A stretch of DNA of 64,000 bases from Paenibacillus kribbensis (GCF_002240415.1 NZ_CP020028.1:3683501-3747500); one strand, 5' to 3'. Counted from the stretch's first letter, positions 18,143 through 27,005 are shown. The notes: generated by a model from the sequence alone, not told the origin. Program-made: numbers and translations.

Positions 18143-19297
18143 ATGACTCAACTGCAACTAATTGCAACTGCGCCGATGGGACTTGAAGCCGTCGTGGCCC
18201 GGGAGCTCAGAGAACTCGGGTATGAGAATCTGAGCGTCGAGAATGGCCGCGTCGTGTTTTCCGGGGATTACATAGATATATGCCGATGTAATCTGTGGCT
18301 TCGCACATCAGACCGCGTTCTTATTAAAATGGGTGAATTCGCTGCAACTACCTTCGACGAGCTGTTCGAGGGCACCAAAGCATTGCCATGGCAGGATTGG
18401 ATTCCTGTGGATGGTGAGTTTCCCGTAGAGGGACGTTCGCACAAATCACAGCTTAGTAGCGTACCAGCCTGTCAGGGAATCGTCAAGAAGGCCATTGTAG
18501 AAAAGCTCAAGGAAACCTACCACACAGATTGGTTTGCCGAGGACGGCCCTCGTTACGTCATTGAGGTCATTCTATTGAATGACCGGGCATTGCTGACGCT
18601 TGATACGACCGGGCCAGGGCTGCACAAACGCGGCTACCGCAAGCTTGTTACCGAGGCCCCTCTCAAAGAGACGATGGCTTCTGCTCTTATTCAGCTTAGC
18701 CGCTGGAGCCCGGATCGCCCCTTCTACGATCCGTGCTGCGGTTCCGGTACTTTATTGGTCGAAGCCGCCATGCAAGCCTGGAATATTGCGCCAGGCCTGA
18801 GACGCACCTTTAATTCTGAAAACTGGCCTGTCCTCGGGAAAGAGTTATGGAATCAAGCTCGCGACGAGGCGATGGATTTGACCCGAGATGATATTCCTTT
18901 TGAGATTGCAGGCAGCGATATTGACCCAAGTGCCATCGAAGTAGCGGAGGCGGCTGTGAAGGCGGCAGGCTTCGCTAAAGACATCTCACTGAAGGTGATG
19001 CCTGCAAGCAAGGTTAGACTCGAGGGCCAATATGGTGTAATGATTACAAATCCACCTTATGGCGAAAGACTGAGCGAGCAAGCCGAGGTGGAAAAGCTGA
19101 TCCGTACACTCGCACGCACGGCAGCCGAAATGAAGACCTGGTCCTTCTTTGCGATCAGTTCCACTAAGCAATTTGAGCATTATTGGGGCCGCAAGGCAGA
19201 CAAGCGCCGCAAGCTGTTTAACGGCCGCATTGAATGTCAATACTATCAGTATCTAGGTCCTCTACCTCCGCGTCGCAAAGATATTTCGCCGTCGTAG
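18143..19297 (+). CDS. THUMP-domain class I SAM RNA methyltransferase (RlmL N-terminal half / YpsC type)
   Basis: 384 residues. The N-terminal part (about 1-160, MGLEAVVARELRELGY) is the ferredoxin-like plus THUMP RNA-binding region. The methyltransferase part has FYDPCCGSGTLLVEAA (SAM motif I) and the catalytic TNPPYGERL (NPPY, N2-guanine methylation). It most likely makes m2G in 23S rRNA. The ATG at 18143 has GGAG about 12 bases upstream. Confidence 0.93.
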   Translation: MTQLQLIATAPMGLEAVVARELRELGYENLSVENGRVVFSGDYIDICRCNLWLRTSDRVLIKMGEFAATTFDELFEGTKALPWQDWIPVDGEFPVEGRSHKSQLSSVPACQGIVKKAIVEKLKETYHTDWFAEDGPRYVIEVILLNDRALLTLDTTGPGLHKRGYRKLVTEAPLKETMASALIQLSRWSPDRPFYDPCCGSGTLLVEAAMQAWNIAPGLRRTFNSENWPVLGKELWNQARDEAMDLTRDDIPFEIAGSDIDPSAIEVAEAAVKAAGFAKDISLKVMPASKVRLEGQYGVMITNPPYGERLSEQAEVEKLIRTLARTAAEMKTWSFFAISSTKQFEHYWGRKADKRRKLFNGRIECQYYQYLGPLPPRRKDISPS

Positions 19298-19315
19298 TCC
19301 TAAATAGATGTAGCT

Positions 19316-19356
19316 CAGGCCAGGAAACGAACCCTCGTTCGACTCCTGGCCTGGTT
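19316..19356 (+). terminator. Stem-loop terminator after the THUMP methyltransferase
   Basis: CAGGCCAGGA / TCCTGGCCTG arms with an inner AACGA/TCGTT-like stem and a weak GTTTG tail. Confidence 0.6.
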
Positions 19357-19433
19357 TGTGCTGCACAGCCTGATAAACGGTATCGCTGCATCTATTACTG
19401 AAAGGAAAATGCTGTATTTTTATTACTTAATCA

Positions 19434-19461
19434 TTGAAATGCGCCAGATGAGCGCTATAAT
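19434..19461 (+). promoter_or_regulatory. Promoter of ltaS
   Basis: -35 TTGAAA (19434-19439), 16-base spacer, -10 TATAAT (19456-19461). A second possible -10 (TATACT near 19505) with TTAACA upstream lies closer to the gene. Confidence 0.65.
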
Positions 19462-19539
19462 GATTAAAGGCATTTCGGTTTTAACATGATGTTAATCTAT
19501 AGTTTATACTAGCCGAACATTTCTGCCGAAGGGGGTAAA

Positions 19540-21522
19540 GTGTTGGTTATTCGCACGGCCAGTGCAAGTCGCACTGGAAACATGTTCAGCAGATTACTGC
19601 TGTCCCGATATTTCGGGTTGGGTCTGTTTCTTGTATTTATGATTGGCAAGCTCGTACTGATTCATTATAGCCTGCATGCCCAAAATATTGACATGACTAC
19701 ACTGGATTATGTCATCGCGCTTGGTTCACTCTTGCTTGTGAGCTTCTGGACCTTGTGGCTGCCACGTCGCGGACGTCTGGTTGCGCTGGTGGTGCTCGAT
19801 ATTCTGCTCACCGCGCTCATTTATTCCGATATGGTCTATTATCGGTATTTTCAGGATTTCATTACGATTCCTGTCCTGCTTCAAGCCGGACAAGTTGATT
19901 CGCTGGGGGGAAGCATCCTATCCCTTATGTACTGGTGGGATATTCTCTTTTTTGCAGACTGGATTCTGTTCATTCCCTATGTGATATTCGTCGCTTCCTT
20001 AAGGCGCCGGTACACCACAAATGATACTTATGTGGAAACATCCCGAAGCTCGCTGACCAAAAGATTTCTGCTTGGCTTCTCCAAAGGCGCTCTGGCCTTC
20101 CTGATTGGCTATATTTTCACCTTTGGACCGATCAAATATTATACCTCCACGTGGGCAACCGGCATATTTGTTGGTAATTGGTGGTCGATGGCCTTATACA
20201 ACGTAACCGGATTGATCGGATTCCACGGATATGATATCTACCGCTATGGTCAGGATCATTTTGGATCTCAGCCTACATTGGCCCAAGCAGAATCCAACAA
20301 GGACAAGGAATGGTTTAATCAGCATCAGAAGCTGCTTCAAGTGAAAAATGACCTGTCCGGCAAATATAAAGGCAAAAATGTGATGGTCATTCAAGCTGAA
20401 GCGTTCATGAACTTTTTTATCGGCAAACAGATCAACGGTCAAGCGATTACGCCTAACTTTGACAAGCTGATGCAGGAAAGTATGTATTTCAACAATTATT
20501 TTCACCAAACTGCACAGGGTCGCACTTCGGACGCGGACTTTTCTACACATGCTTCATTGCATCCGCTACCTACGGGTTCGGTATTTATCCGTTATGCAGA
20601 CCATAAGTTCGATACATTGCCTTCTATTTTAAAAGATACTGGCTATAGTCCAAATGCGTTTCACGTATACGACAGCAGCTTCTGGAACCGCTACACAATG
20701 TACAAAGCGATGAATTATGACAAGTTTTACAGTAAAAAAGATTTTGAAATAGATGAGCCACTGGGCTGGTCATTGGGAGACAAATCCTTCTTCCGTCAAA
20801 CGCTCAATGATCTCACTACCGAAGTCAAACAACCGTTCTATGCCTATATGGTCGGCATTTCCAGCCATCATCCGTACAACCTGTCCCCTGACGCAGTAGA
20901 TCTGGACGTCGGCGAGTTTGAAGGCACAATGTTCGGAGACTATCTGAAATCCGTCCATTATGTGGATGAAGCCTTGGGCGAACTGGTAGAGCAGATGAAG
21001 AAAGACGGTTTGTGGGACAATACGATCCTGATGTTCTACGGGGATCATGACAACTCTATTAAAGATAAAGCACTATATGAAAAGTTTCTGGGTAAGCCAC
21101 TCACAGACTTGGACATGCAGAAGATCATGAACCAGGTGCCGCTGCTTGTGCATCTTCCTGACGGAAGTCATGCTGGGACCTATACGGAACCGGCTGGACA
21201 GCTGGATTTGACGCCTTCCGTCATGCATCTGCTCGGGATCTCTACTAAACCTTATCATTTTATGGGGAATGATCTGTTTAGCGGGAAACCACGTATGGTC
21301 GTGCTGCGCAGCGGTGCTTTCACGGATGGTCAAGTGTACTACATTCCATCTGAGGATGGTACATTCTCCAAAGGGACCTGTTACAACCTGTCTACAGGCC
21401 AGCCTACGGATGTGAATGCCTGCGGGCCGGGGTATACCGAGGCTCTCAATCGGTTGAACATTTCCGATCAGGTCATCACGTACGACCTCATTCGCCAGTG
21501 GGAATCACAGACGAATAAGTGA
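19540..21522 (+). CDS. ltaS: Lipoteichoic acid synthase family protein (LtaS-like)
   Basis: 660 residues: five predicted N-terminal membrane helices (to about residue 215), then an extracellular sulfatase-fold domain. Active-site landmarks are VIQAEAFMN (metal Glu), AQGRTSDADFSTH (nucleophile Thr) and the metal/His clusters GISSHHPYN and FYGDHDNS. The enzyme polymerises glycerol-phosphate from phosphatidylglycerol onto a lipid anchor on the outer face of the membrane. The start is GTG with AAGGGGG upstream. It has its own promoter and terminator. Confidence 0.93.
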   Translation: MLVIRTASASRTGNMFSRLLLSRYFGLGLFLVFMIGKLVLIHYSLHAQNIDMTTLDYVIALGSLLLVSFWTLWLPRRGRLVALVVLDILLTALIYSDMVYYRYFQDFITIPVLLQAGQVDSLGGSILSLMYWWDILFFADWILFIPYVIFVASLRRRYTTNDTYVETSRSSLTKRFLLGFSKGALAFLIGYIFTFGPIKYYTSTWATGIFVGNWWSMALYNVTGLIGFHGYDIYRYGQDHFGSQPTLAQAESNKDKEWFNQHQKLLQVKNDLSGKYKGKNVMVIQAEAFMNFFIGKQINGQAITPNFDKLMQESMYFNNYFHQTAQGRTSDADFSTHASLHPLPTGSVFIRYADHKFDTLPSILKDTGYSPNAFHVYDSSFWNRYTMYKAMNYDKFYSKKDFEIDEPLGWSLGDKSFFRQTLNDLTTEVKQPFYAYMVGISSHHPYNLSPDAVDLDVGEFEGTMFGDYLKSVHYVDEALGELVEQMKKDGLWDNTILMFYGDHDNSIKDKALYEKFLGKPLTDLDMQKIMNQVPLLVHLPDGSHAGTYTEPAGQLDLTPSVMHLLGISTKPYHFMGNDLFSGKPRMVVLRSGAFTDGQVYYIPSEDGTFSKGTCYNLSTGQPTDVNACGPGYTEALNRLNISDQVITYDLIRQWESQTNK

Positions 21523-21531
21523 CGAGGGAAA

Positions 21532-21578
21532 CAAAAAATCCCGATCAATCAGCCTATACGTGCTGTTGATCGGGATTT
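21532..21578. terminator. Bidirectional terminator between ltaS and the next gene
   Basis: AAAATCCCGATCAA / TTGATCGGGATTTTT arms with A-run left and T-run right; it lies between convergent genes. Confidence 0.9.
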
Positions 21579-21624
21579 TTGTATTCACAGTCGCTAGACT
21601 GCGCTCATGTGCAATGACGAATGT

Positions 21625-21894
21625 CTAGGGACGCAACATTTTTTTTGCCTGCTCAAGCCGTCCTGCCTCTTCATCCAGCATTTCCTCGGCAACTTCTACT
21701 GCATCGTCACCAAGACTATCCTTCGCCTGCTGTATGGCATGCTCTGCATGAGTGCGAGACTGCTCCGCCTGCTCAATCAATTGCTCAGCCGGATGTGACA
21801 ACGCCTGAGACACGGCATTGTGGAGCTTGTCCACCGAGTTTTGCGTCTGGGCCTCGACACTGTGATCGTCGAGATTGGAATCATACTGAGCCAT
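21625..21894 (-). CDS. Small acidic helical protein, unknown function
   Basis: 89 residues, rich in Glu, Gln and Ala with heptad-like spacing throughout (QLIEQAEQSRTHAEHAIQQ), so probably one long coiled coil. No Cys, no membrane segment. AAGGAGGAG lies 7 bases before the ATG, which supports a real gene. Confidence 0.75.
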   Translation of the reverse strand: MAQYDSNLDDHSVEAQTQNSVDKLHNAVSQALSHPAEQLIEQAEQSRTHAEHAIQQAKDSLGDDAVEVAEEMLDEEAGRLEQAKKMLRP

Positions 21895-21990
21895 GAGTCA
21901 CTCCTCCTTCTGGGCAGTGGTCTACACCCATTAGCATGGATCAGAAGAAGGGGAACTATGCAGAAAGTTGTGAATCCTGTGCAACGGGAG

Positions 21991-22212
21991 CTATTTTATA
22001 AAACGCGCAGCCTTTTCCAAGACCTCATCCTCTGTGGCCGCACTCACATAACGTCCGTTCACATACACAAACGCCCGTTTTCCACAAGGACCGCAATACG
22101 ATTTGCAGCCGATTTTGATCTCGGCATCCGGTGCCATCTTTTGCAATTTGGGCAAGATCGTTTTCAAGCGAATATGATTACATTCATCACATACGCGAAT
22201 ATCATTGGCCAT
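21991..22212 (-). CDS. DUF1450 (YuzB-like) small Cys-rich protein
   Basis: 73 residues with VCDECNH near the N terminus and GCKSYCGPCGKRAFVYVNG in the centre, a CxxC plus C-x4-C-x2-C layout that suggests metal or Fe-S binding. It looks like a thioredoxin-like [2Fe-2S] ferredoxin fold. It is followed upstream on the same strand by a HesB-like gene (23-base gap), so the two may be functionally linked in metal or Fe-S handling (inference). Confidence 0.8.
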   Translation of the reverse strand: MANDIRVCDECNHIRLKTILPKLQKMAPDAEIKIGCKSYCGPCGKRAFVYVNGRYVSAATEDEVLEKAARFIK

Positions 22213-22235
22213 CTTTCATCCCTCCGTGCTCCGGC

Positions 22236-22538
22236 TTAGTGGTCGCCGTGATTGCCTTGGGAAGGGTTAGTAATGACAAATCCTTCTTGAGGGAAGTACA
22301 AGTAATCAATTTTCACACCATCCAGCAGTGGCTGACCTGTTTCCAAAATAACATCAATACCTTTATCTGTAGATACTACAGTATCTGTTTCTTTAGGCGT
22401 GTCCAAATCAAGCCCGTAATGAGCATGATCTCCGTGAGCATGAGTAATGACAACGCGCAAGCTCTTTCCTTGGTTTTCTGCCTTATCCAGTTCAAGCTTC
22501 AATACTTTAGCTGCGTTACGAGTAATTTTGCAGTTCAT
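22236..22538 (-). CDS. HesB/IscA-fold protein with His in place of the cluster-ligand Cys
   Basis: 100 residues that align over their length with A-type Fe-S carriers (KITRNAAKVLKLEL, DKGIDVILE, LLDGVKIDYLY, EGFVITNP). The three ligand Cys of IscA are absent: the first falls in THAHGDHAHY and the C-terminal CGC pair falls in GNHGDH, so each place is taken by His. The only Cys is at residue 3. It therefore cannot bind a cluster in the usual way but could bind Fe, Zn or another metal. It shares a unit with the DUF1450 gene. Confidence 0.82.
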   Translation of the reverse strand: MNCKITRNAAKVLKLELDKAENQGKSLRVVITHAHGDHAHYGLDLDTPKETDTVVSTDKGIDVILETGQPLLDGVKIDYLYFPQEGFVITNPSQGNHGDH

Positions 22539-22689
22539 GTAACTCCATCTCCTTCATATTCTTTAAATGAAATGTGGTCTTTGGGATACCTATCACACCA
22601 CATAATTTTTCTCAGTATAACAAAAGGCAATATTCCTATTGTAAAGAAAATCGCAAAAAATCGCAATCGCAAAATTCATAAGTTTACGT

Positions 22690-22956
22690 CTACCGAACAC
22701 GTATATGCTGCTTTTCAAGCACATCGGGATACTTGCGTTCGGCGCGGGTTACAAACCAATTCATGAGCAGCAGCGTCACCCCAATGTCATCAATGGGCAT
22801 AAAGGGCATAACATCAGGCAGTACCCAGTAAAGCAACACAGGAACAGCAAAAAGTAATTTTTCACTCCAGGGAATCCTCGAAGAGGTAATCAATCGGGGC
22901 ATACGCCGAAATACATGTGACCATTGACGGAGAGACAGTAATCTTTTCCACTTCAT
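22690..22956 (-). CDS. DUF1232-like (YkvA-type) small membrane protein
   Basis: 88 residues from the ATG at 22956 (MKWKRLLSLRQWSH), which has GGAG 10 bases upstream. One hydrophobic segment LLFAVPVLLYWVLPDVMPF is followed by MPIDDIGVTLLLMNW, the DUF1232 signature of a membrane helix ending in Pro and a DD-G motif. The function is unknown. The frame extends upstream to 23067, but the extra part has no ribosome site and spans a hairpin at 23017-23046. Confidence 0.7.
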   Translation of the reverse strand: MKWKRLLSLRQWSHVFRRMPRLITSSRIPWSEKLLFAVPVLLYWVLPDVMPFMPIDDIGVTLLLMNWFVTRAERKYPDVLEKQHIRVR

Positions 22957-23016
22957 AGGTTGTTCACTCCATTTCCATGCTCCTAAGTGTATATACCCGT
23001 TAATGGGATACATAAA

Positions 23017-23046
23017 GAGGAACACTTGAAAAAAACGTGTTCCTCT
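23017..23046 (-). terminator. Terminator after the M14 peptidase gene
   Basis: AGAGGAACAC / GTGTTCCTCT arms followed by TTTATG on the minus strand. Confidence 0.65.
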
Positions 23047-23090
23047 ACATACGTACGAATGAATCATTGCGTTTCAGACGGCTTTGTCTT

Positions 23091-24347
23091 TCACCATGAT
23101 AGCACCGCTGCCATTAACATACCCACTTCTGCTGCAATGTCGTCGTAATCACGCATGGGCAGCGGGTTTACGCCCAGACCAACCTCAACCGTAAACCCCG
23201 GTTTACCAAACCGCTGTATAAACCAATCCTTGTAGCCTGCATCGCTCCCCCTGAGCTTTACCGCCCGATATCCTGTCGCGGCAGCTAGCCGCAAGGCCAA
23301 ATCTCTGCTCTCCTTGGGCTCCAGATCCCGATAATTCCAATAGATTTCCTGCCCCTGGCTGTGGATGGATAACACCACATCAAACTGTTCGCGCTCCGTC
23401 AGATCGACAAGCGCCCTGGATTCCGGCTCAGACAAAGGGGCAGGCCCTGCATAGTCTCTTCGAGACGGCCCTGCTTTACCGCGTCTGCGCACCTCCTCTT
23501 CCCAATACGCCGGAAATTGATCGTTGAGGTCGACACCACGAATATTCGCCTTCCACCCCCGATAATCAGTACGGCCTTCATTCCATTTTCTGAGGTTTTG
23601 ATACATCGGATGAGTCGGAAGCACACCCTGCTGCACCAGTTCTACTCCGTCCGGGTTGACCATCGGTACCACCCATAACGAAGCGTGTTCCAGCCAATCC
23701 TGCGGAGAACCACCATACACCCATGGTGAAGTCCCCGCTTGCTTCGCTCGCTCACCCTGGAACTCTCTTTCTTCCTGTTCCCCAGCAGCACTAATTCCTT
23801 GCGCGTATTGCTCTATAAAACGCAGCAAACAAGGCGTCGTCAGCCATTCATTCGCATGTACAGAGGCGTTGGCGTGAATTTTTCGCGGTCCCCTCCCGAT
23901 GCGTACATAGGGGATATCCTTCCCCATGACACTAGTGCCGATGCTGCCAACTTCAATAAACGGATACCTGCGGGCCAAGGCCGCAAGGTCTTCCATCAAA
24001 TCCTCATACCCATACTCTCCACGCAAACGTACAATCTGATCCTGATGACCATCAGGAATAACAATTGTTTGCCCTTCCACAAACTCATGCTTCGCAAGTT
24101 CGGGATTCGCCAGCAGCAGTTCATCAAGTTCCACACCAAACTGTTTGGCAATTTGCCCTGCGTACTCACCGGGCTGAATGACGTATTGACGATCCGCTGA
24201 CGGACGAATATATAGCACTTGACCACAAATCAGATAGGGTTGAGTGGTGGCCCACGGATTATCTGCGATCAAAGTGTCCGCCGTTAATTTAAAAGCCGAG
24301 GCGACCCGGTGTAATGTATCTCCTTTTTGAACGATGTATTCCCTCAT
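23091..24347 (-). CDS. LysM-M14 peptidase (gamma-D-glutamyl-diaminopimelate endopeptidase I type)
   Basis: 418 residues: two LysM repeats (YIVQKGDTLHRVASAF at 4-19 and YVIQPGEYAGQIAKQF at about 54-69), then an M14 carboxypeptidase domain. Zinc ligands are in ASVHANEW (His, Glu) and LSIHSQGQ (His); the catalytic Glu is in TVEVGLG. The architecture matches the Bacillus YqgT / sphaericus endopeptidase I group that cuts gamma-D-Glu-meso-A2pm bonds in peptidoglycan fragments. No signal peptide is present, so it probably acts in the cytoplasm, mother cell or spore (known for relatives). Confidence 0.92.
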   Translation of the reverse strand: MREYIVQKGDTLHRVASAFKLTADTLIADNPWATTQPYLICGQVLYIRPSADRQYVIQPGEYAGQIAKQFGVELDELLLANPELAKHEFVEGQTIVIPDGHQDQIVRLRGEYGYEDLMEDLAALARRYPFIEVGSIGTSVMGKDIPYVRIGRGPRKIHANASVHANEWLTTPCLLRFIEQYAQGISAAGEQEEREFQGERAKQAGTSPWVYGGSPQDWLEHASLWVVPMVNPDGVELVQQGVLPTHPMYQNLRKWNEGRTDYRGWKANIRGVDLNDQFPAYWEEEVRRRGKAGPSRRDYAGPAPLSEPESRALVDLTEREQFDVVLSIHSQGQEIYWNYRDLEPKESRDLALRLAAATGYRAVKLRGSDAGYKDWFIQRFGKPGFTVEVGLGVNPLPMRDYDDIAAEVGMLMAAVLSW

Positions 24348-24420
24348 CTTCTACGCCCCTTCCATCTGCCTTAATGCATGTTATGCACATGCTGCGTGTC
24401 TTGATGTAGCGAAAAGCAAA

Positions 24421-24462
24421 ACAACCGTCTTCTTTTGTCCAATGACAAAAAAGACGGTTGTC
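24421..24462 (-). terminator. Terminator of murI
   Basis: ACAACCGTCTT / AAGACGGTTGT arms on the minus strand followed by a T-rich tail. Confidence 0.8.
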
Positions 24463-24465
24463 TCG

Positions 24466-25281
24466 TCAATCCAGATTGGTCACTTGCCAGACGACAGGGG
24501 TTTGCCGAATTTGCTCCCCGAGCCACTTGGCGGCAATGCGCTGAAACAGCTCCGGATCGCCGGAGCAAAAAAGCTGATGCACCGGCGTTTCATCCCCAGC
24601 CTCCAGCCTGCCCTTGTTATACAAAATGGTACTTGTCTCACGAGCCGTTTCGTCCGCCGAGCTAATCAGTTTCACCGCAGGTCCCATCACTTCCTGAATC
24701 GTTTCCTTTAAAAAAGGATAATGTGTACAACCCAGAATCAGGCAATCAATCGGATACGCTTGAATGGGCTTCAGCGATGCCTCCACAACCTGCGATGTCG
24801 TCTTTGAACGGAACTGTCCTTGTTCCACCAAAGGAACAAGCGCAGGACAAGCGTGGCTCACCACGTCTACATAGGGAGACAACTGCTTAAGCGCAGCTGT
24901 GTATGCACCGCTTCGGATGGTGCCGACAGTCCCAATCACCCCGACATGTCCGGTGGCAGTTGCGCTCATCGCAGCACGAGCCCCGGGATGGATGACTCCG
25001 ATCACCGGAATGGACACCTTTTGGCTTATATAGTCCAATGCCGCGGCTGTTGCCGTGTTGCAAGCAATAATAATGACTTTCGGATCAAACTGAATCAGAA
25101 AATCAACCATCTGCTCCGTAAATTTCTTAACCTCTTCCGATGGTCGGGGGCCATACGGGGTGCGCGCAGTGTCTCCAAAATAAATGATTTTTTCCCGCGG
25201 AAGCTGACGCATGACTTCTTTGACAACCGTCAAACCTCCTACACCGGAATCCAATATTGCAATCGCTTGCTGCACGTACAC
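24466..25281 (-). CDS. murI: Glutamate racemase
   Basis: 271 residues from the GTG at 25281, which has AAGGAAG upstream. Motifs: AILDSGVGGLTVV, YFGDTARTPYGPRP, IIACNTATAAALD (first catalytic Cys) and ILGCTHYPFL (second catalytic Cys). It makes D-glutamate for peptidoglycan. The frame is open for 32 codons upstream but that stretch has no conserved sequence. Confidence 0.96.
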   Translation of the reverse strand: MYVQQAIAILDSGVGGLTVVKEVMRQLPREKIIYFGDTARTPYGPRPSEEVKKFTEQMVDFLIQFDPKVIIIACNTATAAALDYISQKVSIPVIGVIHPGARAAMSATATGHVGVIGTVGTIRSGAYTAALKQLSPYVDVVSHACPALVPLVEQGQFRSKTTSQVVEASLKPIQAYPIDCLILGCTHYPFLKETIQEVMGPAVKLISSADETARETSTILYNKGRLEAGDETPVHQLFCSGDPELFQRIAAKWLGEQIRQTPVVWQVTNLD

Positions 25282-25407
25282 ACCGCTTCCTTTTTTGTTC
25301 AAATATAAGTTGTTCCCTCTCGGGAAGCTATCCGTTGCTACATACCTTATGTCGCAATCATATAAAAGGTACCCCAAAAGATTACCCTAAAACAATGAAG
25401 TGAGCAA

Positions 25408-25438
25408 CAAAAAGGCTTCACCCGGATGGGAGAAGCCA
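25408..25438 (-). terminator. Terminator of the YtxH-type gene
   Basis: GGCTTC-CCC / GGG-GAAGCC arms followed by TTTTTG on the minus strand. Confidence 0.7.
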
Positions 25439-25484
25439 CGAATCCAAACGATACTCAGTTATCTCACCTATCGCTTACAGACCA

Positions 25485-25811
25485 TTACAGAGCATCTTCT
25501 TCTGTATCCTCTTGAACAGGAGTAGACGAAACGCTCGCCTCATGAATAATTCCGCCATCTTTTTTACGCCATTGCCCAATTTCATGAATGACGGCTGAGG
25601 CCGCTTCCTTAATCTTGTCCGTATACTCGATTGAGGTATCTGAAATTTTCCCCGCAAGTTCTTGTCCCTTGTTGCTTACGTGACGCGCCTGATCTGTAAT
25701 ATCCTGACGCAACTCGCGACCTGATTTGGGGGCAAATAACAACGCAGCCAGTGAACCGGCAAGACTACCTGCCAACGCGCCACGGATAAAGCTTTTGTAG
25801 TTCTCCTTCAT
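25485..25811 (-). CDS. YtxH-domain general stress-like protein
   Basis: About 108 residues. The N terminus SFIRGALAGSLAGSLAALLFAPKSGRELRQD is quoted here only by its core: a Gly/Ala-rich membrane-seeking helix ending in the YtxH hallmark LLFAPKSGRELR, then a long amphipathic helical region and an acidic tail. Relatives are stress-induced in Bacillus; the molecular role is unknown. Three ATGs in a row are possible; the third fits the AAGGGAGAG site best. Confidence 0.85.
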   Translation of the reverse strand: MKENYKSFIRGALAGSLAGSLAALLFAPKSGRELRQDITDQARHVSNKGQELAGKISDTSIEYTDKIKEAASAVIHEIGQWRKKDGGIIHEASVSSTPVQEDTEEDAL

Positions 25812-25908
25812 CATCATCTCTCCCTTGTGCCCGGGCGAATGCCCATCTGTTAGTGCATTATAAGCACGGAAAGCTTGTCATGATACAGGGAACAAGCCGG
25901 AAAAGCTT

Positions 25909-26556
25909 TTACTTTTTTCGGGAGCGGATACGGTACAGGCAGCAACGGCCTCCATCTGCCAGACAATCCTCACGAACCACCTCGGCATCAAGCAACTCCT
26001 CGAACATTTGCTGCTCACATTCACAAGCCTTACGGTAGCGGCCTGCAATTTGAGAGATAGGGCAATTGTACTCCACAAGAGAGTAACTGCCATCCTCTTC
26101 TTCGCGCCACTCTGCCATATAACCAGAAGCGTTCTGAATACTTGAAAGCTTTTCCACACGTGAAGCCAGTGTAGTCTCACTTACCATGTGTGGGGCATAC
26201 CGCTTCATCATTTTTCGTTTTCTACCATCAAACAGAGAGTGAACGGCTTCCATTCCCTGCTCTTCATCCAGCTCCTCTAACAGTTCCAGCAGCAGATGAT
26301 CATAATTACGGGGAAACTGCTCACTACCCTGCTCGCTCAAACTGTACAAAAACGTCGGACGTCCCATCGCCTGCCTCACAATCGTAGCTACGATCAGCCC
26401 ATCCTGCTCCATCAATTTGAGATGCCTGCGCACCCCCATTTCGGTAATGCCCAATTGAGCTGCCAAGCTTCCGACGCCCACAGGTCCCTGGGTTTTCAAT
26501 AGTGTCATAATCATGCGCCTGGTGGGCATTTCGGGTACGATATACTTATCCGTCAC
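25909..26556 (-). CDS. HTH regulator with C-terminal Cys cluster (SufR-like)
   Basis: 215 residues. An N-terminal winged HTH (TRRMIMTLLKTQGPVGVGSL, GITEMGVRRHLKLMEQDG) of DeoR/ArsR type is followed by a helical middle and a C-terminal EYNCPISQIAGRYRKACECE ... EDC ... GGRCC Cys cluster. This is the SufR-type layout, in which three Cys hold a [4Fe-4S] cluster that controls DNA binding. The regulated genes are not evident; no suf genes lie here. The start is GTG with AAAGG 5 bases upstream, 8 bases after the DUF86 gene. Confidence 0.85.
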   Translation of the reverse strand: MTDKYIVPEMPTRRMIMTLLKTQGPVGVGSLAAQLGITEMGVRRHLKLMEQDGLIVATIVRQAMGRPTFLYSLSEQGSEQFPRNYDHLLLELLEELDEEQGMEAVHSLFDGRKRKMMKRYAPHMVSETTLASRVEKLSSIQNASGYMAEWREEEDGSYSLVEYNCPISQIAGRYRKACECEQQMFEELLDAEVVREDCLADGGRCCLYRIRSRKK

Positions 26557-26564
26557 TTTTGCCT

Positions 26565-27005
26565 TTACACTCCCTCGGGCTGCGGACCCAATTCCTTATT
26601 TAAATAATCATGCACGCTGAAAACAAAATGCTCCAGCAACTCAGGCAGCTTAGGTGTGAGCGGGTGAAGGCTTGTCCGGTCCCAATGAAAATACTCCTGT
26701 ACTAGAGGTTTACGCAAAGATACCAACTCTAACAGCGAACGAAATACGGTATCATCCAATACGCCTTCCTCATGAATGATACCGATAATATCTTCATAGC
26801 TACTGGCGTCGCGCATAATAAATCCGTCAATGATATAGCTTCCTACGTCCGTTACCGTCTCAATCGCCAGATGAAGGCAGCGCTCCTGCACCAGCCCCTG
26901 CAACAAATCCCCGTTCCAGGTGCCAGCTATATGGCGGAGCCCTGCGGCAATGTCGGGAACGGCTTCTAGGCGAAGCTCAATTTGTTCCCGGTTGACATAA
27001 TACAA
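26565..27005 (-). CDS. DUF86/HepT-like protein with altered HEPN motif
   Basis: 146 residues, all helical. ERCLHLAIETVTDVGSYIIDG and the LRKPLVQEYFHWD segment place it in the DUF86 (HepT/YutE) HEPN family. HepT ribonucleases carry R-x4-H-x-Y; here the His is Gln (RKPLVQEY), while Arg and Tyr remain. No minimal nucleotidyltransferase antitoxin is next to it. The start is TTG with GGAGGTG 7 bases upstream. It sits between a Dabb protein and the SufR-like regulator in one short operon. Confidence 0.8.
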   Translation of the reverse strand: MYYVNREQIELRLEAVPDIAAGLRHIAGTWNGDLLQGLVQERCLHLAIETVTDVGSYIIDGFIMRDASSYEDIIGIIHEEGVLDDTVFRSLLELVSLRKPLVQEYFHWDRTSLHPLTPKLPELLEHFVFSVHDYLNKELGPQPEGV

